Shown: positions 44,541 through 53,053 of the stretch, in pieces
Numbering within the stretch: position 1 is the first letter of the stretch
Layout of the letters: each line of letters begins with the position of its first letter
Assembly: GCF_900101875.1 (NCBI RefSeq)
Contig: NZ_FNAI01000001.1
Location: 744,001 to 808,000, forward strand
Reading direction: 5' to 3'
From: Mucilaginibacter pineti
Lineage (GTDB): Bacteria; Bacteroidota; Bacteroidia; Sphingobacteriales; Sphingobacteriaceae
Length of the DNA stretch: 64,000 nt
The notes under the pieces: model-generated
The model's database searches: none
What the model was told of the DNA's origin: nothing
Seen by the model: only the letters and a program-made list of their open reading frames with translations
Made by a program: the position numbers and the translations under genes

Positions 44541-45995
44541 CTAATCCTCCGACTTCTCCCTCGCATCCGCCATTCTTACAATCCTCGGTTCAAACTTAGC
44601 CAATACCTCAACCAGATCATTTTGAGCCGCCATAACAGTATGGATATCCTTATAAGCAATTGGGGCTTCGTCCACGTCACTACCCATAAGGGTAATGCGT
44701 TTCTCAACCAGGTTAGCGGCAATAGCAATCGGGTCTAAAGTTTTAAAAGCTGCGCTACGGCTCATGGCCCGGCCTGCACCGTGGCTGGCGGAGTTGATAC
44801 TGGCCGCATCGCCTTTGCCGCGGACTAAGAAACCGGGTGTACTCATGCTACCGGGGATAATGCCTAACACGCCTTCGCCGGCCGGGGTGGCGCCTTTACG
44901 GTGGACCATTACTTCGGTGCCATCGGCCAGTTGCTCTTTCCAGGCAAAATTGTGGTGGTTCTCTATCATGCTGATAGGTTTTACACCTAAGGCACGAGCA
45001 ATTTTGTTATGAATTTCGTGGTGGTTGGCGCTGGCATACTCGCCGGCCAGGTTCATGGCAATCCAGTATTCCTGTCCTTCGTCCTTATCCAAATCTAACC
45101 AGGCTAAATGCTTGGCTTCGGCTGGGAGTTTGGTTTTAGTCATGGCTATTTTGCTGTAATAGTCGGCCACGCTACCCCCAAATCCACGGGAACCGGAGTG
45201 TGACAGCAAAGCCAAATATTTACCGGCCGGGATGTCGGCCAAAGTACCCTCGGCAATGGTCAGTTCGCCCCATTCCACAAAGTGGTTCCCGGTTCCGCTG
45301 GTCCCCAGTTGCGTATAGGCTTTGTCTTTCAAATTGCGGATCACCTGGGTTTCGTTCCAGGTTTTGCTATCAAACAATGAGCTATCAAAGTATGATTTGG
45401 TAGTGCAGCCTATACCAAAATAAGTGTTATCAACTAAAATATTCTTCAGCTTATCGGTTTCTATATCAATAACTTCGGCAGGCAGGTCAAATATGCTTAA
45501 ACACATACGGCAGGCAATATCAACCCCGACTGCAAAGGGAATAATGGTATTGGCCGTTGTAGCCAGTACCCCTCCTATTGGCAAACCGTAGCCCTGGTGC
45601 GCATCGGGCATTAGCGCGCCGGCAACCGCTATGGGCAATTGTATAGCAGTCCTCATCTGCGCCAGTGCGCCTACCTCAATATGTTCCAATCCCCATACCG
45701 GGAAGTCGGCTATTTCTTCTTTCAGCTTAAAATTGCTGCGTTCTTGTTTTACAAACTTGCCATCTTTACGCATAGCAATTACTTCTTCGGCCAGGTTTTT
45801 AAATTTACCGCCTTTCTTTAAGGCGTAAGGCATCGGGTCGTCAATTAAGGCTTCTAAATTGGCCAGTATTTCGGGTTTAGCCATTACGTTGTGTTTAAGC
45901 AAACCATTAGCCACACGACTAAAGTTTACCAATACTTCCACATCGTTAATACCTAATGCCTTTAACTCGTTGTTGCCTATTTTTTCCTTTTCCAT
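44541..45995 (-). CDS. rtcB: RtcB-family RNA ligase
   Basis: The ATG at 45995 (MEKEKIGNNELKALG) gives 484 residues. RtcB motifs are visible: LMPDAHQGYGLPIGGVLAT, GVDIACRMC (metal site, usually GVDIGCGM), GTSGTGNHFVEWGE, SHSGSRGFG, ENHHNFAWKE, GSMSTPGFLVRGKG and the guanylated His in SHGAGRAMSRSAA. It joins RNA 3'-phosphate or 2',3'-cyclic phosphate ends to 5'-OH ends using GTP and Mn. GVDIACRM in place of GVDIGCGM marks a divergent branch. It is divergent from the WYL regulator and likely controlled by it. Confidence 0.9.
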   Translation of the reverse strand: MEKEKIGNNELKALGINDVEVLVNFSRVANGLLKHNVMAKPEILANLEALIDDPMPYALKKGGKFKNLAEEVIAMRKDGKFVKQERSNFKLKEEIADFPVWGLEHIEVGALAQMRTAIQLPIAVAGALMPDAHQGYGLPIGGVLATTANTIIPFAVGVDIACRMCLSIFDLPAEVIDIETDKLKNILVDNTYFGIGCTTKSYFDSSLFDSKTWNETQVIRNLKDKAYTQLGTSGTGNHFVEWGELTIAEGTLADIPAGKYLALLSHSGSRGFGGSVADYYSKIAMTKTKLPAEAKHLAWLDLDKDEGQEYWIAMNLAGEYASANHHEIHNKIARALGVKPISMIENHHNFAWKEQLADGTEVMVHRKGATPAGEGVLGIIPGSMSTPGFLVRGKGDAASINSASHGAGRAMSRSAAFKTLDPIAIAANLVEKRITLMGSDVDEAPIAYKDIHTVMAAQNDLVEVLAKFEPRIVRMADAREKSED

Positions 45996-46123
45996 AATAT
46001 CAATACTAAAGGTATCATTTAACAATTAAAAGTCTCCGAGCCAAAACCCCTCTCCCCAAGTTGAGAGAGGGTGCGTTTTGTGAGCAGGTTTGGCCTTTCG
46101 ACAGCACAAATAGAAACATCAAG

Positions 46124-46143
46124 TGCGCAGCGTATTTGCGCAG
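46124..46143. promoter_or_regulatory. Repeated TGCGCAG between rtcB and WYL genes
   Basis: TGCGCAG occurs at 46124-46130 and 46137-46143, 13 bases apart. TGCGCA is itself palindromic. The site lies in the divergent region of rtcB (start 45995) and the WYL gene (start 46184), about 40 bases upstream of the latter, and may bind the WYL protein. Confidence 0.4.
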
Positions 46144-46183
46144 TGAAAAATAATTTATAAATTCATCAAAAAATTTCAGACCG

Positions 46184-47218
46184 ATGCCTGTTAACCGCAA
46201 TGCCCTGATCCGATACCGCACCATTGACCAATGCCTGCAAAACCGTTTTAAAAAATGGACGCTGGATGACTTGATTGATGCTTGCAGTGATGCTATTTAC
46301 GAATATCAAGGGATTGATACAGGTGTTAGCCGTCGTACCGTACAGGCAGACATGGAGATGATGCGCAGCAATAAACTGGGTTACGAAGCACCGATTGTGG
46401 TGGTTGATAAAAAGTATTATACCTACAGCGATAAGAATTACAGTGTTACCAATAGTCCGCTAAATCAACAGGACATGAAAGTGCTGAGCGAAGTATCCGA
46501 TTTGCTTAAGCAGTTTAAAGGCTTTAGCCATTTTACCGATCTAAATGAAATGGTGAGTAAATTGGAAGATAAGATCTATTCGCAAAAAACGCAGAGCGCA
46601 CCGGTGATAGATTTTGAGAAGAATGATAACCTGAAAGGACTGGAGTGGATAGAAGTTATACGCAAGTATATCGTGGCTAAAAAAACCATGTGCGTAACCT
46701 ATCAATCGTTCAAAGCGAGTGAGGCCAGTACATTTTGCTTTAGCGGATACCTGCTGAAGGAATATCGTAACCGGTGGTTCGTATTGGGCGTATCGCATCA
46801 GCGTTATAAACCGTTGCTTAACCTAGCGCTGGACAGGATACAAACCATTACTGCGCACGATGAGGATTATATTGAGAATACTACTATCGATTTCTCCACT
46901 TATTATAACGACGTAATCGGCGTAACCAAATCACCCGGTCAGCGCGATGTGGAAGTAGTGTTTTGGATTGATGCTAAAAACGCACCCTATGTAGTAACTA
47001 AACCTTTACATCATACGCAAAAGTTATTAAGCGAGGACGATAAGGGTAAAATATTCAGCATCCGTGTAATCATGAATTTTGAGTTGGAGCGCGAGTTATT
47101 GGGCTTCGGTGCAAAGCTCCGAGTACTTGGCCCAAGAATATTGGTCAAACAGATCAAAAAACAGGTGTATGAAACATTGGAAAGTTATAAGGTGCCGGAA
47201 GAAAAAGAAGAGGTTTAA
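46184..47218 (+). CDS. WYL-domain transcriptional regulator
   Basis: A 344-residue protein. The N-terminal region (residues 1-75) forms a helix-turn-helix with LDDLIDACSDAIYEYQGIDTGVSRRTVQADMEMM. The middle holds the WYL core: MCVTYQSFKAS then LLKEYRNRWFVLGVSHQRYK, with the N-R-W-F-V-x-G pattern characteristic of WYL domains. The remainder is a WCX-like C-terminus. WYL proteins sense nucleic acid or nucleotide ligands and often regulate RNA-repair or defence genes. Placement opposite rtcB fits RNA-repair control. Its stop overlaps the convergent Prs-like gene by 4 bases. Confidence 0.88.
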   Translation: MPVNRNALIRYRTIDQCLQNRFKKWTLDDLIDACSDAIYEYQGIDTGVSRRTVQADMEMMRSNKLGYEAPIVVVDKKYYTYSDKNYSVTNSPLNQQDMKVLSEVSDLLKQFKGFSHFTDLNEMVSKLEDKIYSQKTQSAPVIDFEKNDNLKGLEWIEVIRKYIVAKKTMCVTYQSFKASEASTFCFSGYLLKEYRNRWFVLGVSHQRYKPLLNLALDRIQTITAHDEDYIENTTIDFSTYYNDVIGVTKSPGQRDVEVVFWIDAKNAPYVVTKPLHHTQKLLSEDDKGKIFSIRVIMNFELERELLGFGAKLRVLGPRILVKQIKKQVYETLESYKVPEEKEEV

Positions 47219-48120
47219 ATTGCCTCGCAAATCAATCCCGCCAGACTTCTCACTTCTACAAACTCATCATTAATATATTGTGTGTTTGCGTACGAATCCG
47301 TACAGATCAGCTTTTTAATTAATCCACTATCTTTTAGCTTGTTGATGCCATCGTTCACGAACAAACCGTGTGTGGTAATTACATAAATATCGCCGGCACC
47401 GGCATTTTTATACGTTTTAGCCGCATTGATAATGCTACCGCCTGAGCGGATCATATCATCGTAAATAATAACAGTTTTGCCATCTACATCAGCATTAATA
47501 GCACTTACCTCGGTATAATCATCTTTCAGGCGGCGTTTGAGGATAAAGGCGGCGTTTACGCCCAGATCATTAGCTAACGATTCTACCCATTTGGCCCGGC
47601 CGGCATCCGTACTGGCCATTACAAAATTATCCCCACCATATTCAAGCGCTGCTTTTATCACAATATCTTTGCAGTATACATGTACCGGGTACAGATCGTG
47701 CTCAAAGTAATACTGGATCCCTTCAGAATGCAGATCGAACAACAAAACCTTATTGCCCCGGTTTGATTTTGGAATAGCCGACAGTAAGCGGGCACGGGTT
47801 TTGGCTGTTACAATTTCGCCGCTCAATACTGCTCGCTCCATGGTAGAGTAACCAAAGTACGGGATAACAAGCGTTAATGAATTAGCTCCATAGCTAACCA
47901 ATGAAGATGCCAGATCATATAGCGCCAAAGTAGCGCCATCATTTACCGTGCCGCCAATCAATATAACATTCCTATTTTCTATTTGGGATATGATCCTTTG
48001 GTAACGCTCACCATCGGTAAAATGACTTACTTCCAGTTCACCTTTTTCAAAGTCGCCGCAGGCCATTACCTTTTCGGCTAAGTATTCGTAGCCTTTTATG
48101 GCAAATAATATTTTCTTCAT
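47215..48120 (-). CDS. Atypical PRPP-synthetase-like protein (Prs homologue)
   Basis: The ATG at 48120 (MKKILFAIKGYEYLAEKV) is 10 bases after the end of the upstream gene; the ATG at 48147 would overlap it. The product is 301 residues. Prs landmarks are present: HFTDGERYQRI, VNDGATLALYDL, LVIPYFGYSTMERA, LLFDLHSEGIQYYF and IIYDDMIRSGGSI. Two deviate. The ATP loop, RQDRK in usual Prs, reads STMERA here. The ribose-phosphate loop, DDMxDTxGT in usual Prs, has R and S in place of D and T. It is the last gene of the NAD operon and may make PRPP for the transferase, or use a different phosphosugar. Confidence 0.85.
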   Translation of the reverse strand: MKKILFAIKGYEYLAEKVMACGDFEKGELEVSHFTDGERYQRIISQIENRNVILIGGTVNDGATLALYDLASSLVSYGANSLTLVIPYFGYSTMERAVLSGEIVTAKTRARLLSAIPKSNRGNKVLLFDLHSEGIQYYFEHDLYPVHVYCKDIVIKAALEYGGDNFVMASTDAGRAKWVESLANDLGVNAAFILKRRLKDDYTEVSAINADVDGKTVIIYDDMIRSGGSIINAAKTYKNAGAGDIYVITTHGLFVNDGINKLKDSGLIKKLICTDSYANTQYINDEFVEVRSLAGLICEAI

Positions 48121-48130
48121 CTTGTTGCTA

Positions 48131-49549
48131 TTAGTTAAGGTTTGCATTGGCTTTCACCTGTTCAAATGTAATGGTATTAACCAATTCGCCATTTTGGAAC
48201 ACAGTATGCAGTTCATCTGCTAATCCCAAGTGCTCCTGTTCATTTACCGTTTTAAAGATGCCATTTATTTTCACCAGTTTTAAACGGCCACTTTTGCTCT
48301 TTTTAAAGCTTGGGATGATATTACCCTGGGCATCCATCTCGGTCGGGCTTTTTTCTACGGCTACTTCCCTGCCGTTGATAATCGCACTGCTGCATTTCAG
48401 GGCGAATTTTTGTGTATCGCGGTCAACTTTTTGCAGCAAAGCGCCGCCCATGCCCAGTACAAGATTTTCGGCGCTGATGCCATTTGCTTTTAAGGCATTG
48501 TAAATATTGATGATCTCGGTATAGTTTACGCCATCGCCTTGGATTACTCTTACTTGTTGCGGCAATACTTTGTAGCCTTTGGAATTGGTAGTAAAACCAA
48601 ATGTTTCAAACAGGATCTTAAATATCTCCAGCAGTGTCATGATTGGGTCGCCGCTATCAGGGCGGATCACCAGGGTACCTTTACGATTTAGTATCTCATT
48701 GCGCAGTTCGTCACCCCAGTATTCTTTGCAGGCTTTAAAAATATTAAAGCTATCAGATACGCAGGCAATGGTACCATTTGGAAAACTACGCAGTACGTGC
48801 TTGAAAATTTCCAGTTCACCCTCACGGCCCAGTAAAGTGCAAATACTATGTTCTGTAGCCGGGATACTTTGGCCGTAAACCTTTTGAGCATTGTAATAAT
48901 TAATAGCCATGCCGCTGCCTGCCAGATTATCGCTGCCGCTGAAGTTAATTAAATGTGCAGCACCACCAATTTTAGCGCTCTCTACACTGCTTACTCCACG
49001 GAAGCCAAAATCATTCAGTATAAAATCAATCCCGGCTTCGGCGCCTTCTGTTGCTGTTGCATTGTAGAACTGAGTAATCACTTTCCTTATCTGATTGCTT
49101 AAGGTTGCTACTGTACATGGGTACCATACCTGCATTAGCAGTGTTTCTAAAAAATTGGTGAGCCAGCAGCATTCCGGGTCGGTGTTTTCTATAGTCATTA
49201 ACACATTGCTGGTGGGTACAGCGGTACCTTCTGCAATGGCTTTGATTTTCACGGGCAGGTGGCCATTGTATTTATCAAGAATGTATTGAAATTTGAGTTT
49301 GTCAAATACATCATCGCGGCCAAATACTTGTTGCAGAAAGCCATCGGCCTCATCCAGGTCCTGCTGGGTGAAAGCAGGGCCTTGCAGGTATTCTTTCAAA
49401 AAATATTGCAGACCAAAGAAGATGGTTTCATCAAACATGCCGCCGCGACTTTCCAGGTAACTGTAAATTTGAGTAGTACCAGGATAGTAAAATTTATGGT
49501 GAGCGTATTTGTAGGCATCAGCCAGCAGGATCAAATTTTCACGTTTCAT
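48131..49549 (-). CDS. nadV: Nicotinamide phosphoribosyltransferase
   Basis: A 472-residue enzyme. It matches the NAMPT/NadV family: FLETLLMQVWYPCTVATLSN, DFGFRGVSSVESAKIGGAAH, the NFSGSDNLAG segment whose Asp helps recognise nicotinamide in the human enzyme, PATEHSICTLLGREGE, VSDSFNIF, VIRPDSGDP and KKSKSGRLKL. It joins nicotinamide and PRPP to form NMN in the cytoplasm. The gene lies between nadM and the Prs-like gene with gaps of 4 and 10 bases, so the operon carries the whole two-step salvage plus a possible PRPP source. Confidence 0.95.
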   Translation of the reverse strand: MKRENLILLADAYKYAHHKFYYPGTTQIYSYLESRGGMFDETIFFGLQYFLKEYLQGPAFTQQDLDEADGFLQQVFGRDDVFDKLKFQYILDKYNGHLPVKIKAIAEGTAVPTSNVLMTIENTDPECCWLTNFLETLLMQVWYPCTVATLSNQIRKVITQFYNATATEGAEAGIDFILNDFGFRGVSSVESAKIGGAAHLINFSGSDNLAGSGMAINYYNAQKVYGQSIPATEHSICTLLGREGELEIFKHVLRSFPNGTIACVSDSFNIFKACKEYWGDELRNEILNRKGTLVIRPDSGDPIMTLLEIFKILFETFGFTTNSKGYKVLPQQVRVIQGDGVNYTEIINIYNALKANGISAENLVLGMGGALLQKVDRDTQKFALKCSSAIINGREVAVEKSPTEMDAQGNIIPSFKKSKSGRLKLVKINGIFKTVNEQEHLGLADELHTVFQNGELVNTITFEQVKANANLN

Positions 49550-49553
49550 AATA

Positions 49554-50450
49554 TTAGTTTTTAAGGTATTTGGTAATAATTACTTCAAACATCCCTAAGT
49601 GTTCGGGACTAATGGTTTGGTTCTCTATCATCTGCGGTAAATCGACCACCGGGAACCAGTCCAGATCTATAATATCGTCCTGTGCAGCGGGTGAGCCACT
49701 AATATAATCGCAGCTGAATAACAGGGTAATGATCTTATCAGCCTCGTTGCGATAACGCCAGTCATTTATCTTGCGCGATGTTTCGTAGGTCATTTCGCCA
49801 ATTTCCATTTCGCCGCACTCTTCTATCAGCTCGCGTTTGGCGGCGGCTTCGTAGCTGGTATCTTCGGGATCGGCAAAGCCGCCGATAAAGCGCCATTTGT
49901 TATTGGTAGCTTTTTTGCCCAATAGTATCTCTGTTTTGTTATTCCTGAAACAGGCTATATCTACCGTTGGATAAACCTTGGTGTACTGGTTATAATAAGC
50001 ATACAGAATACCTGCACGGAAATCGTTAGAGTCGAAAACCTTATCGGCATATTGCTTGCGCAGTTCGGTAGCGTTGTAATCTCCATGCTCTGGCAATTCA
50101 ACAGTTTCAAACCGACCTGAGTAGTAGGGAATGAAACTGTCGCGGCTTCCAAACAAACAAAACTGCTCGGCAGGGAAAACGCTTTTTAACAAGTTATCAA
50201 TATTTTCAGACCAGGTTTTATCGCTGGGATGGTCGCTTATCGGCAATACGATCACTTCGGGATTATCTTTCTTGATCATCTTTTCACGCGTGTAATAATC
50301 GTAGGGATTTTTCCGGCTGCCCATTATCGGGCTTACACCTAACAGGATGATCAGTTTAGCGTGGTTTTCTTTAACCATGCCAATTAGTTGTTTATGCCCT
50401 TCGTGCAGGTACGGTGTTTGGAAGCGGGCGATAATTACGGCTGTACTCAT
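49554..50450 (-). CDS. nadM: Bifunctional NMN adenylyltransferase / Nudix hydrolase (NadM-Nudix)
   Basis: A 298-residue protein. Residues 1-165 are a nucleotidyltransferase (AVIIARFQTPYLHEGHKQLI, with the HxGH motif, then GSRKNPYDYYTREKM and LFGSRDSFIPYY). Residues 175-298 are a Nudix domain (GGFADPEDTSYE, then AAAKRELIEECGEM). The REL-x-EE-x-G core is intact, though the first Glu of the box is shifted. It makes NAD+ from NMN; in relatives the Nudix part hydrolyses ADP-ribose. It sits 7 bases downstream of a perfect palindrome, which may be its operator. Confidence 0.92.
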   Translation of the reverse strand: MSTAVIIARFQTPYLHEGHKQLIGMVKENHAKLIILLGVSPIMGSRKNPYDYYTREKMIKKDNPEVIVLPISDHPSDKTWSENIDNLLKSVFPAEQFCLFGSRDSFIPYYSGRFETVELPEHGDYNATELRKQYADKVFDSNDFRAGILYAYYNQYTKVYPTVDIACFRNNKTEILLGKKATNNKWRFIGGFADPEDTSYEAAAKRELIEECGEMEIGEMTYETSRKINDWRYRNEADKIITLLFSCDYISGSPAAQDDIIDLDWFPVVDLPQMIENQTISPEHLGMFEVIITKYLKN

Positions 50451-50456
50451 ATTAAT

Positions 50457-50475
50457 TTGCGTTAATTATACGCAA
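50457..50475. promoter_or_regulatory. Palindrome before nadM, candidate NrtR operator
   Basis: TTGCGTTAATTATACGCAA has perfect TTGCGT/ACGCAA arms around a 7-base AT-rich centre. It lies in the 82-base gap between the NrtR-like gene and nadM, ending 7 bases before the nadM start. NrtR-type repressors bind palindromes of about 20 bases, so this is a reasonable site for the neighbour's product. Confidence 0.6.
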
Positions 50476-50532
50476 TATAAATATGCGTTTCAAATACACA
50501 AATTATTTTTTCATTTATTTTAATTCAATGAT

Positions 50533-51219
50533 TTATACTTCGAAGTTGATACCTTCTTTTTGCAACTGAAAGTATTTTTGCTCGTTAAAACGGAAAAGGT
50601 TACCCGGGCGACCGGCACCATCCAAAGCTTGCTTCTCAGCGGTTTCTTCCAGGAAACCAAATTTTACAACTTTCTTTTTAAAGTTCCGGCGATCGATGGG
50701 GCGATCCAGCACAGCCATGTATAGTTTTTCCAGTTCAGAGAATGGGAATTTTTCTTCCAGTAATTCAAAACCTACGGGTTGATAAAGCATTTTATTTTTT
50801 AAACGCTCGTGGGCTGCGATAAGGATTTCTTTATGATCAAACGCCAGTTGGGGAAGTTTTTTAATTTTGAACCAGGCCACATCGGCAGCATCAGTATCGG
50901 CATACAGCTCAAAAGCATCTGGTTTAACCAGCCCATAGTAGGTAATGGATATTACCCGGTTTCGCGGATCGCGATCGGGTTTACCAAAACTGTACAGTTG
51001 CTCTAAGTAATTAATATTAACGCCGGTTTCTTCCTTCAATTCGCGCTGTACGGCTTCCTCAAGTGATTCATTATCGCCAACCAAGCCCCCAGGCAGGGCC
51101 CAGCTATCTTTAAAGGGCTTGATGTTACGCTTGATCAACAACACAGACAATCCTTCCTTGGAAGTATATCCAAATACTACGGCATCAACAGCTACTTTAA
51201 TATTTTGCATGGCTGGCAT
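50533..51219 (-). CDS. nrtR: NrtR-like Nudix-related transcriptional regulator
   Basis: A 228-residue protein; the ATG at 51210 is an equal alternative start. Residues 5-145 form a Nudix domain with an intact box (GLVGDNESLEEAVQ, then RELKEETGV). The C-terminal 75 residues form a winged helix: FPFSELEKLYMAVLDRPIDRR, NFKKKVVKFGFLEET and GRPGNLFRFNEQKY, the DNA-binding region of NrtR-type regulators. NrtR represses NAD biosynthesis genes and is released by ADP-ribose or related metabolites. It is the first gene of the NAD operon. Confidence 0.85.
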   Translation of the reverse strand: MPAMQNIKVAVDAVVFGYTSKEGLSVLLIKRNIKPFKDSWALPGGLVGDNESLEEAVQRELKEETGVNINYLEQLYSFGKPDRDPRNRVISITYYGLVKPDAFELYADTDAADVAWFKIKKLPQLAFDHKEILIAAHERLKNKMLYQPVGFELLEEKFPFSELEKLYMAVLDRPIDRRNFKKKVVKFGFLEETAEKQALDGAGRPGNLFRFNEQKYFQLQKEGINFEV

Positions 51220-51290
51220 GTTGCAAAGTTATCAATCTGCGCAAAGCAGGCAAGTAAAGGTTAATTGTATTTACTTCACTAAACGCTTGC

Positions 51291-51737
51291 TTACATATAT
51301 TTTACCTTGATCCCTATTTTTTGCTGAGATTTTAAATCTACTTTAAAGTCATCGAACGAGGGCTTTTTCATTTTTTGCATAAAGAAATTTGAAAACCCGA
51401 ACCCCTCCTTTGGCATGCCAATGATGTTTTTATCGATCTTACCGTTAGCGTTTTCATCGTCTATAATTGTGAATCCATAAATTCCGGGGGCAAGTTCACA
51501 ATTAATAGTCAGCGTACCGTTAACTAAAGCCTTTTTGTCGAATCCCAGTTTTTTGTAGGGTTGTTCATTGTTATAGCTTGCCTGATCTTTAAATACATCG
51601 AGCTGAATTTTTCCTTTGGGCGATCTAATTCCGGTTACAGTGATCTCTGTTTCACGCTGCGTTTGTGTGTACGAGGCCAAGCCAATAAACAGCACGCCTA
51701 TCAATAAGTTAATACCTAATACGATTGTCTTTTTCAT
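51291..51737 (-). CDS. Secreted DUF2141 protein
   Basis: A 148-residue protein with a signal peptide (TIVLGINLLIGVLFIGLASY). The rest is DUF2141: EITVTGIRSPKGKIQLDVFKD, INCELAPGIYGFTIIDDENANGKID, and the final MPKEGFGFSNF. DUF2141 proteins are predicted beta-sandwich periplasmic proteins of unknown function. It lies 72 bases upstream of nrtR on the same strand, but relatedness is doubtful. Confidence 0.85.
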   Translation of the reverse strand: MKKTIVLGINLLIGVLFIGLASYTQTQRETEITVTGIRSPKGKIQLDVFKDQASYNNEQPYKKLGFDKKALVNGTLTINCELAPGIYGFTIIDDENANGKIDKNIIGMPKEGFGFSNFFMQKMKKPSFDDFKVDLKSQQKIGIKVKYM

Positions 51738-51951
51738 GTTTTTTAATTTAACTACGTTTACTTATGAGGCAAAAGTATCGGGGCCGGTAATACCCTGCTA
51801 CTAAAAACTCAGGGAACCGGGCATAATGATACCTGAAAGCTATCATAGAGAAAATGAAAAACCCTACAGTAACGGCTCGCGAAGCCAGTGTTTTATTAGT
51901 GTAATAAGATGTCTGCCGTTTGCGCTTTGTTATTTTAGCATTGAGATTCTG

Positions 51952-51967
51952 TTTTGCCCGCTTCGGA
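51952..51967 (+). promoter_or_regulatory. Motif shared with the beta-barrel promoter, candidate LytTR site (copy 1)
   Basis: TTTTGCCCGCTTCGGA lies 45 bases upstream of the kinase start. It is flanked by an imperfect inverted pair (TTCTGTTTTG and CAAAATCAGAA). The same motif with one change lies upstream of the outer-membrane gene at 54030. Confidence 0.5.
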
Positions 51968-52012
51968 ACAAAATCAGAACGGCAGTGCGGTTTAATAAGT
52001 AACTTAGCATAT

Positions 52013-53053
52013 ATGCAAGAAAAGTTACCACTAAAGCGTTTAAGCCTGTTAACTTGGTTACAAACGATTATTATCGGCTTTATCTTCTACCTGGTGGCCT
52101 CCAATACCGACAAGCCAATCCATCACATTATAGCGTATACCTTGCTTACGATGTCCGGGATCTTACTGGTAGGGTATTCGGATATTTCGCTGATGATTAT
52201 TTTGGCAAAGAACAACCCTATCGGATCAAAAAGGTTCTCCAATTTGCGGCGCCTGCTAACTTATCCCATCAGCATCATAATTTATCTGTTATTGCGGCCA
52301 GCGTTTGGATACGTGGATGGCGTACAATGGTCGTTTTGGGGAGTTGGCTCCTTTCTTGCGTTTGTAGGTTCAGGCATTGTCATTAATACACTTATTACTT
52401 TGTTGCATGATTCCGTATTGTTATACGAACACAAGATGTACAGTGAACTGGAGCTTTCCAGGTTACATACTGCTAATGCAGAAGCCATGAACCTCGTACT
52501 AAAACAACAGATCCACCCTCATTTTCTGTTCAACGCCCTTAATACACTGAAAGCACTTTACCATAAAGACACCCAAATTGCTGATGATTATATTGTTCAT
52601 ATGGCCAACTTTTTAAGGGCATCCATTTATCACCACAGCGCCAATGTTTCTAAACTGAAAGATGAAGTCGATTTATCCTATGACTATCTGGCCATGCAAA
52701 GGATTAGGTTTGGTGCCGCCTTGGATTGCAGGATCAACTTGGCAAATGAAACACTGGAGGAATATTATCTCCCGTCGTTTTCGCTGCAGCCGTTGCTGGA
52801 AAATGCCATCAAGCACAATAATTTTACAGCAGAAGATCCGCTCAAGGTGATAATAAGTCAAAACGGCGACAGGTTGGTAATTAGCAACAATATTCAAAAG
52901 AAAAAAATAAAAGTAATGTCCACTAATTACGGCTTAGCCAACCTTGCAGAAAGGTACAGGCTATGGTCTGGGGATGAGATCATTATTGAGGAGGGGCAAG
53001 ACGTATTTTCAGTTAGTATTAAATTGTTAGCAAATGAACATAGTAATCATTGA
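52013..53053 (+). CDS. Sensor histidine kinase (LytS-type, His_kinase fold)
   Basis: The start at 52013 (MQEKLPLKRLSLLTWLQ) is preferred to the frame's first ATG at 51920, which would run through the repeat motif. The protein is 346 residues with about four hydrophobic segments in its first 150 residues. The kinase part begins with LHTANAEAMNLVLKQQIHPHFLFNALNTLKALYHKD; its HPHFLFN motif carries the phosphorylated His. The ATPase shows SLQPLLENAIKHN and a G-L-A-N-L segment. It phosphorylates the LytTR regulator whose start overlaps its end by 20 bases. Confidence 0.9.
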   Translation: MQEKLPLKRLSLLTWLQTIIIGFIFYLVASNTDKPIHHIIAYTLLTMSGILLVGYSDISLMIILAKNNPIGSKRFSNLRRLLTYPISIIIYLLLRPAFGYVDGVQWSFWGVGSFLAFVGSGIVINTLITLLHDSVLLYEHKMYSELELSRLHTANAEAMNLVLKQQIHPHFLFNALNTLKALYHKDTQIADDYIVHMANFLRASIYHHSANVSKLKDEVDLSYDYLAMQRIRFGAALDCRINLANETLEEYYLPSFSLQPLLENAIKHNNFTAEDPLKVIISQNGDRLVISNNIQKKKIKVMSTNYGLANLAERYRLWSGDEIIIEEGQDVFSVSIKLLANEHSNH

